The notes beneath the pieces were generated by a model that was not told the DNA's origin, did no database searches, and saw only the letters and a program-made list of their open reading frames with translations. A DNA stretch of 64,000 nt, taken from NCBI GenBank assembly GCA_963727415.1, contig CAVSGF010000002.1, forward strand, positions 248,001-312,000, read 5' to 3'. The stretch is from DASQPR01 sp963727415. GTDB taxonomy: Bacteria; Actinomycetota; Actinomycetes; Mycobacteriales; Micromonosporaceae. The translations under genes were made by a program, and so were the position numbers. Of the stretch, positions 17,842-26,477 are shown piece by piece (position 1 is the stretch's first letter; the number at the start of each line of letters is the position of its first letter).

Positions 17842-20232
17842 ATGAGCAAGGCCACGAAGAACGGCGCGCAGCCGCTTCCGGAACGCGCCGCGGACAGCCA
17901 CGATCGGATCCGGGTCCACGGCGCGCGGGTGAACAACCTCAAGGATGTCAGCATCGAACTTCCGAAGCGACGGCTGACGGTGTTCACCGGCGTCTCCGGA
18001 TCGGGCAAGAGTTCACTCGTGTTCGGCACCATCGCAGCCGAGTCGCAGCGCCTGATCAACGAGACCTACAGCGCCTTCGTCCAGGGCTTCATGCCGACGC
18101 TGGCGCGGCCGGACGTCGACGTGCTCGACGGCCTGACCACGGCCATCATCGTCGACCAGGAGCGAATCGGCAGCGACCCTCGTTCCACCGTCGGCACCGC
18201 CACCGACGCCAACGCGATGCTGCGCATTCTGTTCAGCCGGCTTGGTCAGCCGCACATCGGATCGCCTCAGGCGTTCTCGTTCAACGTCGCCTCGATCAGC
18301 GGCGCCGGCGCGGTCACCATCGAGCGCGGCGGCCACACCACGAAACAGCGGCGCAGCTTCAGCGTCCTCGGCGGCATGTGCCCACGGTGCGAGGGCCGGG
18401 GTTCGGTCAACGACATCGATCTGACCCAGTTGTACGACGACAGCAAGTCACTCAACGAGGGCGCGCTCACGATTCCCGGGTACAGCATGGACGGCTGGTA
18501 CGGCCGCATCTTCTCCGGCTGTGGTTTCTTCGACCCGGACAAGCCGATCCGCACCTACACCAAGAAAGAGCTCAACGATCTCCTCTACAAGGAGCCGACC
18601 AAGATCAAGGTTGAGGGCATCAATCTCACCTACGAGGGGCTGATCCCGAAGATCGGGAAGTCGATGCTCTCCAAAGACGTCGACTCACTCCAGCCGCATG
18701 TGCGGGCGTTCGTCGAGCGGGCCGTCACGTTCAGCACCTGCCCGGACTGCGGTGGAACCCGGCTCAGTGAGACGGCCCGCTCGTCGAAGATCAACGGAAT
18801 CAGCATCGCTGATGCGTGCGCCATGCAGATCAGTGACCTGGCCGAGTGGGTCAGCAGCCTGGATCAACCGTCGGTCGGGCCGCTCCTTGAGGCGCTGAGG
18901 GATGTCCTGGATTCGTTCGTGGAGATCGGACTGGGCTACCTCAGCTTGGAGCGTCCGTCGGGCACGCTGTCGGGTGGTGAGGCCCAGCGCGTCAAGATGA
19001 TCCGTCAACTCGGCTCGTCGCTGACCGACATCACGTACGTCTTCGATGAGCCGACCATAGGCCTGCACCCGCACGACATCCAGCGGATGAACGACCTGTT
19101 GCTGCGGCTGCGGGACAAGGGCAACACGGTGCTGGTGGTCGAGCACAAGCCGGAAGCGATCGCGATCGCCGACCACGTCGTCGACCTCGGTCCCCGAGCC
19201 GGCGCCGAGGGCGGGGAAGTGGTGTTCGAGGGCACCGTCGGCGGGCTGCGGGCCAGCGGCACGCTGACCGGCCGGCACCTGGACGACCGGGCCGCCATCA
19301 AGGGGTCGGTACGGACGCCGCGCGGCGTGCTGGAGGTACGCGGCGCCAGCACCCACAACCTGCGCGACGTCGATGTCGACATACCGCTGGGTGTGCTCGT
19401 CGTGGTGACCGGCGTCGCCGGTTCCGGCAAGAGTTCGCTCATCCACGGCTCGGTATCGGGCCGGGACGGTGTGGTCGCGGTCGACCAGACCCCGATCCGG
19501 GGATCACGCCGGAGCAACCCGGCGACCTACACCGGACTGCTCGACCCGATCCGCAAAGCGTTCGCCAGCGCCAACGGCGTGAAGCCGGCGCTGTTCAGCG
19601 CGAATTCGGAGGGTGCCTGCCCGGCCTGCAACGGAGCCGGCGTCATCTATACCGACCTGGCGATAATGGCCGGTGTCGCCACCACCTGTGAGGAGTGTGA
19701 CGGGAAGCGGTTCGAAGCGTCGGTGCTGGAGTACCGGTTCGGCGGCAAGGACATCAGTGAGGTGCTGGCCATGCCAGTTGCCGAGGCCGAGCGGTTTTTT
19801 GGCGACGGTGAGGCCAAGACCCCGGCCGCGCACCGGATCCTCGGGCGTCTCGCCGACGTCGGGCTCGGGTACCTCACGATCGGCCAGCCGCTCACCACGC
19901 TGTCCGGCGGCGAGCGGCAGCGGCTCAAGCTGGCCACCCACATGGGGGCCAACGGCGGCGCGTACGTCCTCGACGAACCGACAAGCGGCCTGCATCTCGC
20001 CGACGTCGAGCAACTGCTCGGGCTGCTGGACCGCCTCGTCGACGACGGCAAGTCGGTCATCGTCATCGAGCACCATCAGGCGGTCATGGCGCACGCCGAC
20101 TGGATCATCGATCTCGGCCCGGGCGCCGGGCACGACGGCGGTCACGTCGTCTTCGAAGGCACGCCCGCGGACCTGATCGCGGCCCGGTCAACCCTGACCG
20201 GTGAGCATCTGGCCGTCTATGCCGGCCACTGA
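17842..20232 (+). CDS. Short UvrA-like ABC-class ATPase (UvrA2/DrrC type)
   Basis: A 796-residue cytoplasmic twin-ATPase related to excinuclease UvrA but about 150 residues shorter than canonical UvrA. Both Walker A loops are present (GVSGSGKSSL near residue 50 and GVAGSGKSSL near 540), as are both signatures (LSGGEAQRVKM, LSGGERQRLKL) and zinc-type Cys pairs (CPRCEGRG, CPDCGGTR, CPACNGAG, CEECDGKR). The shorter length is typical of the class that includes DrrC of daunorubicin producers, linked to tolerance of DNA-binding drugs rather than general excision repair. ATG 17842 follows GGAG. The VOC and PPOX genes just upstream may belong to the same response. Confidence 0.85.
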   Translation: MSKATKNGAQPLPERAADSHDRIRVHGARVNNLKDVSIELPKRRLTVFTGVSGSGKSSLVFGTIAAESQRLINETYSAFVQGFMPTLARPDVDVLDGLTTAIIVDQERIGSDPRSTVGTATDANAMLRILFSRLGQPHIGSPQAFSFNVASISGAGAVTIERGGHTTKQRRSFSVLGGMCPRCEGRGSVNDIDLTQLYDDSKSLNEGALTIPGYSMDGWYGRIFSGCGFFDPDKPIRTYTKKELNDLLYKEPTKIKVEGINLTYEGLIPKIGKSMLSKDVDSLQPHVRAFVERAVTFSTCPDCGGTRLSETARSSKINGISIADACAMQISDLAEWVSSLDQPSVGPLLEALRDVLDSFVEIGLGYLSLERPSGTLSGGEAQRVKMIRQLGSSLTDITYVFDEPTIGLHPHDIQRMNDLLLRLRDKGNTVLVVEHKPEAIAIADHVVDLGPRAGAEGGEVVFEGTVGGLRASGTLTGRHLDDRAAIKGSVRTPRGVLEVRGASTHNLRDVDVDIPLGVLVVVTGVAGSGKSSLIHGSVSGRDGVVAVDQTPIRGSRRSNPATYTGLLDPIRKAFASANGVKPALFSANSEGACPACNGAGVIYTDLAIMAGVATTCEECDGKRFEASVLEYRFGGKDISEVLAMPVAEAERFFGDGEAKTPAAHRILGRLADVGLGYLTIGQPLTTLSGGERQRLKLATHMGANGGAYVLDEPTSGLHLADVEQLLGLLDRLVDDGKSVIVIEHHQAVMAHADWIIDLGPGAGHDGGHVVFEGTPADLIAARSTLTGEHLAVYAGH

Positions 20233-20259
20233 GCGTGGCGGGGATCACAGCACTTATCC

Positions 20260-20280
20260 GGCGGCGCACCGGTCGCCGCC
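20260..20280 (+). terminator. Hairpin after the UvrA-like gene
   Basis: GGCGGCG and CGCCGCC form a perfect 7-bp stem with a 7-nt loop, 28 nt past the stop. No U-tract follows. Confidence 0.45.
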
Positions 20281-20311
20281 TCGCCTGTGCCGACAGTTCC
20301 GGAACCAGCAC

Positions 20312-20358
20312 TTAGCGATCGTTCAGGCGTACCTCTAGACTCGGTGTCGTGGACACCG
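20312..20358 (+). promoter_or_regulatory. Promoter and palindromic operator candidate of icmA
   Basis: TTAGCG (20312-20317), an 18-bp spacer and TAGACT (20336-20341) form a plausible promoter. Directly after it lies the palindrome CGGTGTC-GTG-GACACCG (20342-20358), covering the expected transcription start. A repressor bound there would stop initiation. Translation starts 28 nt later behind TAGGAGG. Confidence 0.5.
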
Positions 20359-20385
20359 CCGTCAACGCTCTAGGAGGCACCCCGG

Positions 20386-22060
20386 ATGGACGCTAGCGAG
20401 ATCGCCGCCGGTCGCGAGCGCTGGCAGGCGCGCTACGACGCCGCCCGGAAGCGGGACGCGGACTTCACAACCCTGTCCGGGATGCCGGTCGAGCCGGTCT
20501 ACGGTCCCGCTGACGGCGCGGTCGTGCCTGACTTCGAGCGGATCGGCTGGCCCGGTGAGTTCCCGTACACGCGTGGTCTCTACCCGACCGGGTACCGCGG
20601 CCGGACCTGGACCATCCGGCAGTTCGCCGGCTTCGGCAACGCGCAGCAGACAAACGAGCGATACAAGATGATCCTGGGTGCCGGCGGCGGCGGGCTCTCG
20701 GTGGCCTTCGACATGCCGACGCTCATGGGCCGAGACTCCGACGACCCGCAGTCGCTCGGCGAGGTCGGCCACTGTGGCGTCGCGATCGACTCGGCCGCCG
20801 ACATGGACATCCTGTTCTCCGGCATCGACTTGCAGGGCGTCACCACCAGCATGACGATCTCCGGTCCGGCGGTGCCGATCTTCTGCATGTACCTGGTGGC
20901 CGCCGAGCGCCAGGGCGCCGATCTCGGCAAGCTCGACGGCACCCTGCAAACCGACATCTTCAAGGAGTACATCGCGCAGAAGGAGTGGCTGTTCGCGCCC
21001 GAGCCGCACCTGCGCCTGATCGGCGACCTGATGGAGTACTGCGCCGGCAACATCCCGAAGTACAAGCCGCTGTCGGTCTCCGGCTACCACATCCGGGAGG
21101 CCGGCTCGACCGCCGCTCAGGAACTCGCCTACACGCTCGCCGACGGCTTCGGCTACGTCGAGTTGGGCCAGTCCCGCGGCCTCGACGTCAACCGGTTCGC
21201 CCCCGGCCTGTCGTTCTTCTTCGACGCGCACGTGGACTTCTTCGAGGAGATCGCGAAGTTCCGCGCCGCCCGGCGAATCTGGGCCCGGTGGATGCGCGAC
21301 GTCTATGGCGCCACCGACGAGAAGGCTCTGTGGCTGCAAGTTCCACACCCAGACCGCCGGCGTCTCGCTTACCGCGCAGCAGCCGGTCAACAACGTCGTT
21401 CGCACCGCCGTCGAGGCGCTCGCGGCGGTACTCGGGGGTACCAACTCGTTGCACACCAATGCTCTCGACGAGACTCTGGCACTGCCGACCGACGAGACCG
21501 CCGAGATCGCGCTGCGTACCCAGCAGGTGCTGATGGAGGAGACCGGTGTCACCAACGTGGCCGATCCGCTGGGCGGCTCGTGGTACCTGGAAGCGCTGAC
21601 CGACAAGATCGAGGCGGAGGCCGAGCGCATCTTCGCCCGGATCAAGGACATGGGATCGGACGGCACCATCACGGCGGGCATCCTGCGCGGCATCGAGGAC
21701 GGCTGGTTCATGGCCGAGATCGCCGATTCGGCGTTCACCTATCAGAAGGCGCTTGAGGCGGGCGACAAGCGGATCGTCGGGGTTAATGTCCACACCGGTA
21801 CGGTCGCGAAGGATCTGGAGATTCTGCGTATCTCGCATGAGGTCGAGATCGAGCAGAAGCGGGTGCTGGCCGGACGTAAGCAGTCCCGGGACGCCGCAGC
21901 CGTCGAGGTGGCGCTGAAACGGCTGAGCGACGCGGCACGAGCCGACGGCAACCTCATTCCGGTCATCCTCGACGCCTGCCGCGCGGAGGCGACGCTCGGC
22001 GAGATCTGCGATGCGCTGCGCGCGGAGTGGGGCACCTACCGCGAACCGGCCCGGTTCTGA
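20386..22060 (+). CDS. icmA: Isobutyryl-CoA mutase large subunit (one frameshift)
   Basis: Adenosylcobalamin-dependent mutase large subunit, about 557 residues after correction. Family motifs include TWTIRQFAGFGNAQQTNERY, GLSVAFDMPTLMGRDSDD and FHTQTAGVSLTAQQPVNN. The two residues reported to separate isobutyryl-CoA mutase from methylmalonyl-CoA mutase are both of the isobutyryl type: Phe80 (Tyr89 in methylmalonyl-CoA mutase) and Gln198 (Arg207). It would interconvert n-butyryl- and isobutyryl-CoA, linking valine breakdown to the Ccr route. It lacks the B12-binding domain, so a separate IcmB is needed; none is seen in the window. One extra base near 21337 breaks the frame after KALWL. ATG 20386 follows TAGGAGG. 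Confidence 0.92.
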
Positions 22061-22079
22061 GCGGCCCCGGGAAGCGGAC

Positions 22080-22106
22080 ACCCCGGTCTTGCTTGAGACC
22101 GGGGGT
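22080..22106 (+). terminator. Hairpin downstream of icmA
   Basis: ACCCCGGTCT pairs with AGACCGGGGGT (one bulged G) around a 6-nt loop, 20 nt after the icmA stop. The remaining bases to 22249 show no gene. Confidence 0.6.
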
Positions 22107-22249
22107 GCGCATTCCACGTCGCCCGGTAGTGCCGGCTGACCCGTCGCCTCATCCGCGCTGGGCACTCGGCCGGGCACCCGAAGTGCGGCGCGACGCGGTG
22201 ATGGCGGTGGAGCGATTCCAGGCCACTCGACGTGACAGACTAGGGAGTT

Positions 22250-23156
22250 ATGAGCGACCCCCGTATGAGTTCGTCGATCTTCACCCGCGGCGCCGTGGAT
22301 CTCGGTGCGCTGCGGACCCCGCCGCCCGCGCCGGCCACCGGCCCGGGGCCCGAGGCGGGTGGCGTGCCGTCACCCGGCGGCGATGCCATGATCATTGACG
22401 TCACTGAGGCAACGTTCCAGACCGAGGTGATCGAGCGCTCGCTGACCACGCCCGTGGTGATCGACTTCTGGGCCGATTGGTGCCAGCCGTGCAGGCAGCT
22501 CACCCCGGTGCTGGAGAAGCTGGCACGCGAGGGCAACGGCTCGTGGGTCCTGGCGCGCATCAATGTCGACGAGAACCAGCGCATTGCCGCGACGTTCCGG
22601 GTTCAGAGCATCCCTCTGGTGTACGCGGTGATCGGCGGCCAGCCGGTGGATGCCTTCAACGGCGTGATCCCGGAGCCGCAGTTGCGCCAGTGGATCGGCG
22701 CCGTGCTCACGGCCGGAGGGACGGCGGTCGAGGAGCCGGCCGACCCGCGTTTCGAGGACGCCGACAACGCGCTGATGACGGGTGATCTCGACGCCGCCGA
22801 GAAGGCGTACAAGCAGATCCTCGCCGACGTCCCCGGCCGAAAGCGCGGCCGAGGCCGGGCTGGCCCAGGTCGGCCTGTTCCGCCGGGTCGATGGGTCAGG
22901 ACGCGGCCGCGGTGCTGGCCGCCGCCGACGCGGCGCCGGATGACGCCGCGGCCCAGACGCTGGCCGCCGACATCGAGGTGGTTTCCGGTGACGCCGAGAA
23001 GGCGTACGACCGGTTGGTCGAATCTGGTCCGGCGCAGCTCGGGACCCGAGCGGGACGCCATCTCGGACGCACCTGGTGTCCCTGTTCACCATCGCCGGTC
23101 CCGATGATCCGGTGGTGGCCGCGGCCCGACGCGCATTGGCCAGCGCGCTGTTCTGA
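22250..23156 (+). CDS. Thioredoxin/TPR co-chaperone of the YbbN type (four frameshifts)
   Basis: About 300 residues after correction. An N-terminal linker of about 50 residues rich in Pro/Gly/Ala is followed by a thioredoxin fold (VVIDFWADWCQPCRQLTPVL) whose redox motif is WCQPC, and then TPR-like helices (ADNALMTGDLDAAEKAYKQI and AEKAYDRLVE). This matches the actinobacterial YbbN-like family that assists folding and redox homeostasis. Four single-base insertions break the C-terminal half (near 22829, 22891, 23026 and 23070); removing them gives the normal family ending at the TGA 23154-23156. ATG 22250 is used. Confidence 0.82.
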
Positions 23157-23167
23157 CGGGGAGCGCG

Positions 23168-24193
23168 ATGCGCCGGATCGCACTTCTGGACGCGCCTACC
23201 AACCTCGGGCTACGTCCGCCCACGCCGAGCGCCGTTCCCGGCTGTGCCAAGGCGCCCGGCGCGCTGCGCGATCAAGGGCTGGTCACGCGCCTGCAAGCGC
23301 GCGACGCCGGGTGCGTGACCGCGCCGCGATACGACCCGGGCGATTGGCGGCCGGGTGACGGCGTGTGCCACGCGGAGGCGATCGCGTACTACTCGCCGGC
23401 AGCTGGCTGACCGCATCAACGCGATCGTCGACGCCGGCGACTTCCCGGTGGTGCTCGGCGGGGACTGCTCGGTGCTGCTCGGCCTCCGGCCTGGCGATGA
23501 AGCGGCGGGCGGTCGCCGACGAGCTGCCGTACGGTCTGGTCTACATCGACGGCCACTCCGACTTCCGGCACCCGGGCAACGCCTCGTACGTCAGGTGCCG
23601 CCGCCGGCGAGGACCTGGCCCTGGTCACCGGCCGTGGCCAGCCCGACCTGACCGACCTGGAGAGCCTCAAGCCGTACTTCCGCGACAAGGACGTGGTGCT
23701 GCTCGGCATGCGCCCGCACGATGATTACCGGCTGGACCTGCAGGCTGCCGGGATCGCCATGCGGCCGGTGCCGCAGTTGCGCGGTGAGGGTGCCGGACGT
23801 ACCGCGCAGTGGGCACGCGAGCTGCTCGACGACTGCCTCGGCTTCTGGGTGCACGTCGACGTCGACGTGCTCGACCCGGCGGTGATGCCGGCCGTGGACG
23901 CGCCGTGCAGCGGAGGCATCGCCTATACCGAGTTGGAGCTGCTGATCTCCGGACTGGTGTCGTCGCCGTCGTGCGTCGGAATCGAGATTACGGTTTTCGA
24001 CCCGGACTACGACCCGGACGGGGTGTACGCCCGGGATGTCGCCGACACGCTGGTCGCCGGTCTCGCTCCGCTGGTGCACGACGAACCGGTGCCGCCTCCA
24101 GGCCGGATCGTGCCGGCCCAGCGAACACCGGTCATGGACGGTGTGCTCGACGCGAGCATCGATCGGGCCGCCGACCTCAAACCGGACAGCTAG
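23168..24193 (+). CDS. Arginase/ureohydrolase-family enzyme (three frameshifts)
   Basis: About 340 residues after correction. The dinuclear-metal motifs are visible: VLGGDCSVLLG (the usual GGDH is GGDC here), VYIDGHSDF (variant of DAHxD) and HVDVDVLDPAVMP. This places it in the arginase, agmatinase and formiminoglutamase superfamily; the exact amidine substrate cannot be told and the variant first motif argues against naming it arginase. ATG 23168 starts 11 nt after the thioredoxin stop, so the two genes are probably co-transcribed. Three extra bases (near 23398, 23483 and 23600) break the frame in the first half; the second half is intact. Confidence 0.8.
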
Positions 24194-24283
24194 CCCTCAG
24201 CCCTCAGCCCTTCGCCCTCAGCCCTCAGCCCTTCGCCCTCAGCCCTCAGCCCTCAGCCCTCAGCCCTCAGCCCTTCGCCCTCA
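24193..24283. repeat. Tandem 7-bp repeat, 13 units
   Basis: Thirteen uninterrupted 7-bp units between convergent genes: ten GCCCTCA and three GCCCTTC, the latter at units 3, 6 and 12. The array begins at the last base of the arginase-family stop codon. It is a minisatellite likely to vary by slippage. No palindromic structure is seen inside the unit. Confidence 0.95.
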
Positions 24284-24337
24284 GCCGCCACGGCGCCGTC
24301 GCCGCGGAACGGCAGCCGCGCGGGTCAGCCGTTCAAG

Positions 24338-26257
24338 TCAGCCGTTCATGGCGGTCAGGAAGTCCTTGGCGATCGGGGCGGCCGCGGTCGCGCCGGCACC
24401 GCCGTCGAGTACCAGCGACGCGAACGCGATGTCGCCCTGGTAGCCGATGAACCACGCGTGCGTGTGGTCCGGATTGTCGTCGTACTGCGCGGTGCCGGTC
24501 TTCGCGTACACCGGCCCGCCCGGCGTGCCGGCCATTCGCTTCGCCGCGGTACCGCTGGTGGTCACGGCCCGCATCATCGCCTTGAGGTCGGAAACGGTGG
24601 TGGGCTTGAGCGCCTCCCCGTCGGGGGTGGCCGATGCCGGGGCCGGGTCGCTCACGAGCATCGGCGCGGTCCAGTGGCCGCGCGCCACGGCACCAACCGC
24701 GGCGCACATGGTGACCGGGCTGACCTGGGTCTTGCCCTGGCCGAACGCGGCGGCTGCCTGGTCCACCGGGCTGCCGTCATCGGGTACCGAGCCGGTGTAG
24801 GTGGGTACGCCGACCGTCCAGTCGCCGCCGATGCCGAGTTGCCTGGCCGTGGTGGCCAGGCCGTTGGCGCCCAGCTTGGAGTAGAGCGACGCGAAGGCGG
24901 TGTTGCACGATTTCGCGAAGTCCGTGATCAGGGGCACCGCCCCGAGCGCCTCACTCTCGCTGTTGCGGAACGACCGGCCGTCAACGGTGAGGGTTGCCGG
25001 GCAGTTGACGATCGACGACGGCGTTTCGGCACCGGATTCGAGAACGTTCGTCGCGGTCACCATCTTGAAGATCGATCCCGGCGGTACCTGGGCTTCCATG
25101 GCGAGGTCCTGCCCGGTCGCGCCGGGACCGTTGGCCACCGCAATGATCTCGCCGGTGCTGATCTTCATGGCGATGAAGGCGGCTTCCTTGCTCTGTTTCT
25201 GGACCGCGGCATCGGCGGCCTCCTGCGCGCGTGGTCGCAGCGTTGTCCGGATCGGCCGGCCGGGCACCGGATCCACCTTGAACAGCGTGGTGGGCGGGTT
25301 CGGGGATCCGTCCGGGTCGGTGCCGACGCCGGGCATCACCACTGCGACGCCGTCGGTCCCGCGCAGCCGGTCCTCGTACGCCTGCTCCAGGCCGCCGTAC
25401 CCGACGTGATCGCCGAGGTGGTACTTGCCGGGATCCTTGTCCATCGTCTCCTTGGTGACCTCGCTCACAGTACCGAGCACGGCACGTGCGTAGATCCGGG
25501 TCGGAGCCAGCTGCATGGTGTGTTCGTTGAATACGGTGCCGTCGAGGTCGTGGATCAGCGGACGCCCGATGGCGTACGTTTCGGTGCGCAACGTCACCAC
25601 ATCCACGAACGCGGTCGGGCTGGCCTGGGCGACCCGCTCCTTGAGGTCGGAGAGGTCGACGTCGACTCCCATGGCGTCGAACGCGACGTTGAGCTTGCTG
25701 ATCAAGTCGTCGATGTTCTTGACCAGCTTCGGCTCAACGCCGACGTCAACGACGTCGCGCGCCTTCACGAGGGTGTTGCCGTCGCCGTCGAGGATCTGAC
25801 CGCGAGCTGCCTCGGTGTACCGCAGCCGCATCGTGCCGCCGGCGACCAGCCTCGGGTTGATCACCTTGGGTCCCCAGACCACTCTCCATGTCTTGCCGTC
25901 CAGTCGAAGCGGCGCAGTGGTCTGGTAGGTCCAGGTGGTGCCCGATTCGATCGGGTACGAGACCGATAGCTTGACGCTGCCCTGGTGCTTGCCGACGACC
26001 GGCTTCCCAGCGGTGATCGCCGGTGTCAGGGCGCTCAGGTCGCCAGTGAACGCGGTCAGCTGGGTCGTCGCGGTCGCGGCTGGGACGGCGGCTCCGTTCG
26101 CGTCGACGAACGTCGCGTCGGCCGTGAACCCGTGTTTCTCCCAGCCGGATACGAGCGCTGCGACGGCGGTGTCCGGTTTTGGTCGCGACGAGCACGCGGC
26201 CAGACCAGTGATGGAGATTATCGCGGCAAGGCCGAGTGCGGCGGTGCGAGAGCCCAT
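24338..26257 (-). CDS. Lipoprotein penicillin-binding protein (class B-like transpeptidase, NTF2-like N-domain)
   Basis: A 639-residue cell-wall DD-transpeptidase anchored outside the membrane. The signal peptide ends in the lipobox GLAAC (Cys about residue 22). An NTF2-like domain follows (residues about 28-150), as in MecA-type and actinobacterial PBPs, then a PBP dimerisation region and the transpeptidase domain with SIFK (catalytic Ser in PPGSIFKM), SCN (KSCNTAF) and KTG (YAKTGTAQYDD). It cross-links peptidoglycan, and low beta-lactam affinity is possible for this class. It is divergent from the glutamate dehydrogenase gene, with 220 bp between the starts. Confidence 0.9.
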   Translation of the reverse strand: MGSRTAALGLAAIISITGLAACSSRPKPDTAVAALVSGWEKHGFTADATFVDANGAAVPAATATTQLTAFTGDLSALTPAITAGKPVVGKHQGSVKLSVSYPIESGTTWTYQTTAPLRLDGKTWRVVWGPKVINPRLVAGGTMRLRYTEAARGQILDGDGNTLVKARDVVDVGVEPKLVKNIDDLISKLNVAFDAMGVDVDLSDLKERVAQASPTAFVDVVTLRTETYAIGRPLIHDLDGTVFNEHTMQLAPTRIYARAVLGTVSEVTKETMDKDPGKYHLGDHVGYGGLEQAYEDRLRGTDGVAVVMPGVGTDPDGSPNPPTTLFKVDPVPGRPIRTTLRPRAQEAADAAVQKQSKEAAFIAMKISTGEIIAVANGPGATGQDLAMEAQVPPGSIFKMVTATNVLESGAETPSSIVNCPATLTVDGRSFRNSESEALGAVPLITDFAKSCNTAFASLYSKLGANGLATTARQLGIGGDWTVGVPTYTGSVPDDGSPVDQAAAAFGQGKTQVSPVTMCAAVGAVARGHWTAPMLVSDPAPASATPDGEALKPTTVSDLKAMMRAVTTSGTAAKRMAGTPGGPVYAKTGTAQYDDNPDHTHAWFIGYQGDIAFASLVLDGGAGATAAAPIAKDFLTAMNG

Positions 26258-26395
26258 GCGCCATTCTCGGACATGAGAGCAACGAGAAGCGACTGGGATC
26301 GCACGCGTTTTGATCGGTAGTGTGGCCAGTTGGCGACTCGAAGATCAATCTGGTCGTTCAGGGTCGGATATCCGAAAGTCGGTCGGCACTCCGCC

Positions 26396-26427
26396 GTGTA
26401 GGCCTACACAGCGTCAGGTTCTAGGCT
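26396..26427 (+). promoter_or_regulatory. Promoter of NAD-glutamate dehydrogenase with palindromic site
   Basis: A perfect 14-bp palindrome GTGTAGGCCTACAC (26396-26409) lies where the -35 region would be for the -10-like TAGGCT at 26422-26427. The start codon is 50 nt further on. Such overlap suggests operator control of the gene at 26478. Confidence 0.45.
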
Positions 26428-26477
26428 TGGCGAGAGCGGGGCCCACGGCGTGGTGGGCGCGAGGGGAGTGGCGTTCC

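Noticed and set aside
17842..20232. Canonical excinuclease uvrA
   Set aside because: At 796 residues it is well below the usual size of about 950, and it is not near uvrB or uvrC.
20386..22060. Naming the gene mutB or meaA
   Set aside because: Phe80 and Gln198 match isobutyryl-CoA mutase; the protein also lacks the B12 domain found in MutB and MeaA.
24193..24283. CRISPR or coding heptad repeat
   Set aside because: Seven-base units without spacers; the open frame through it is a by-product and lacks a start with a ribosome-binding site.
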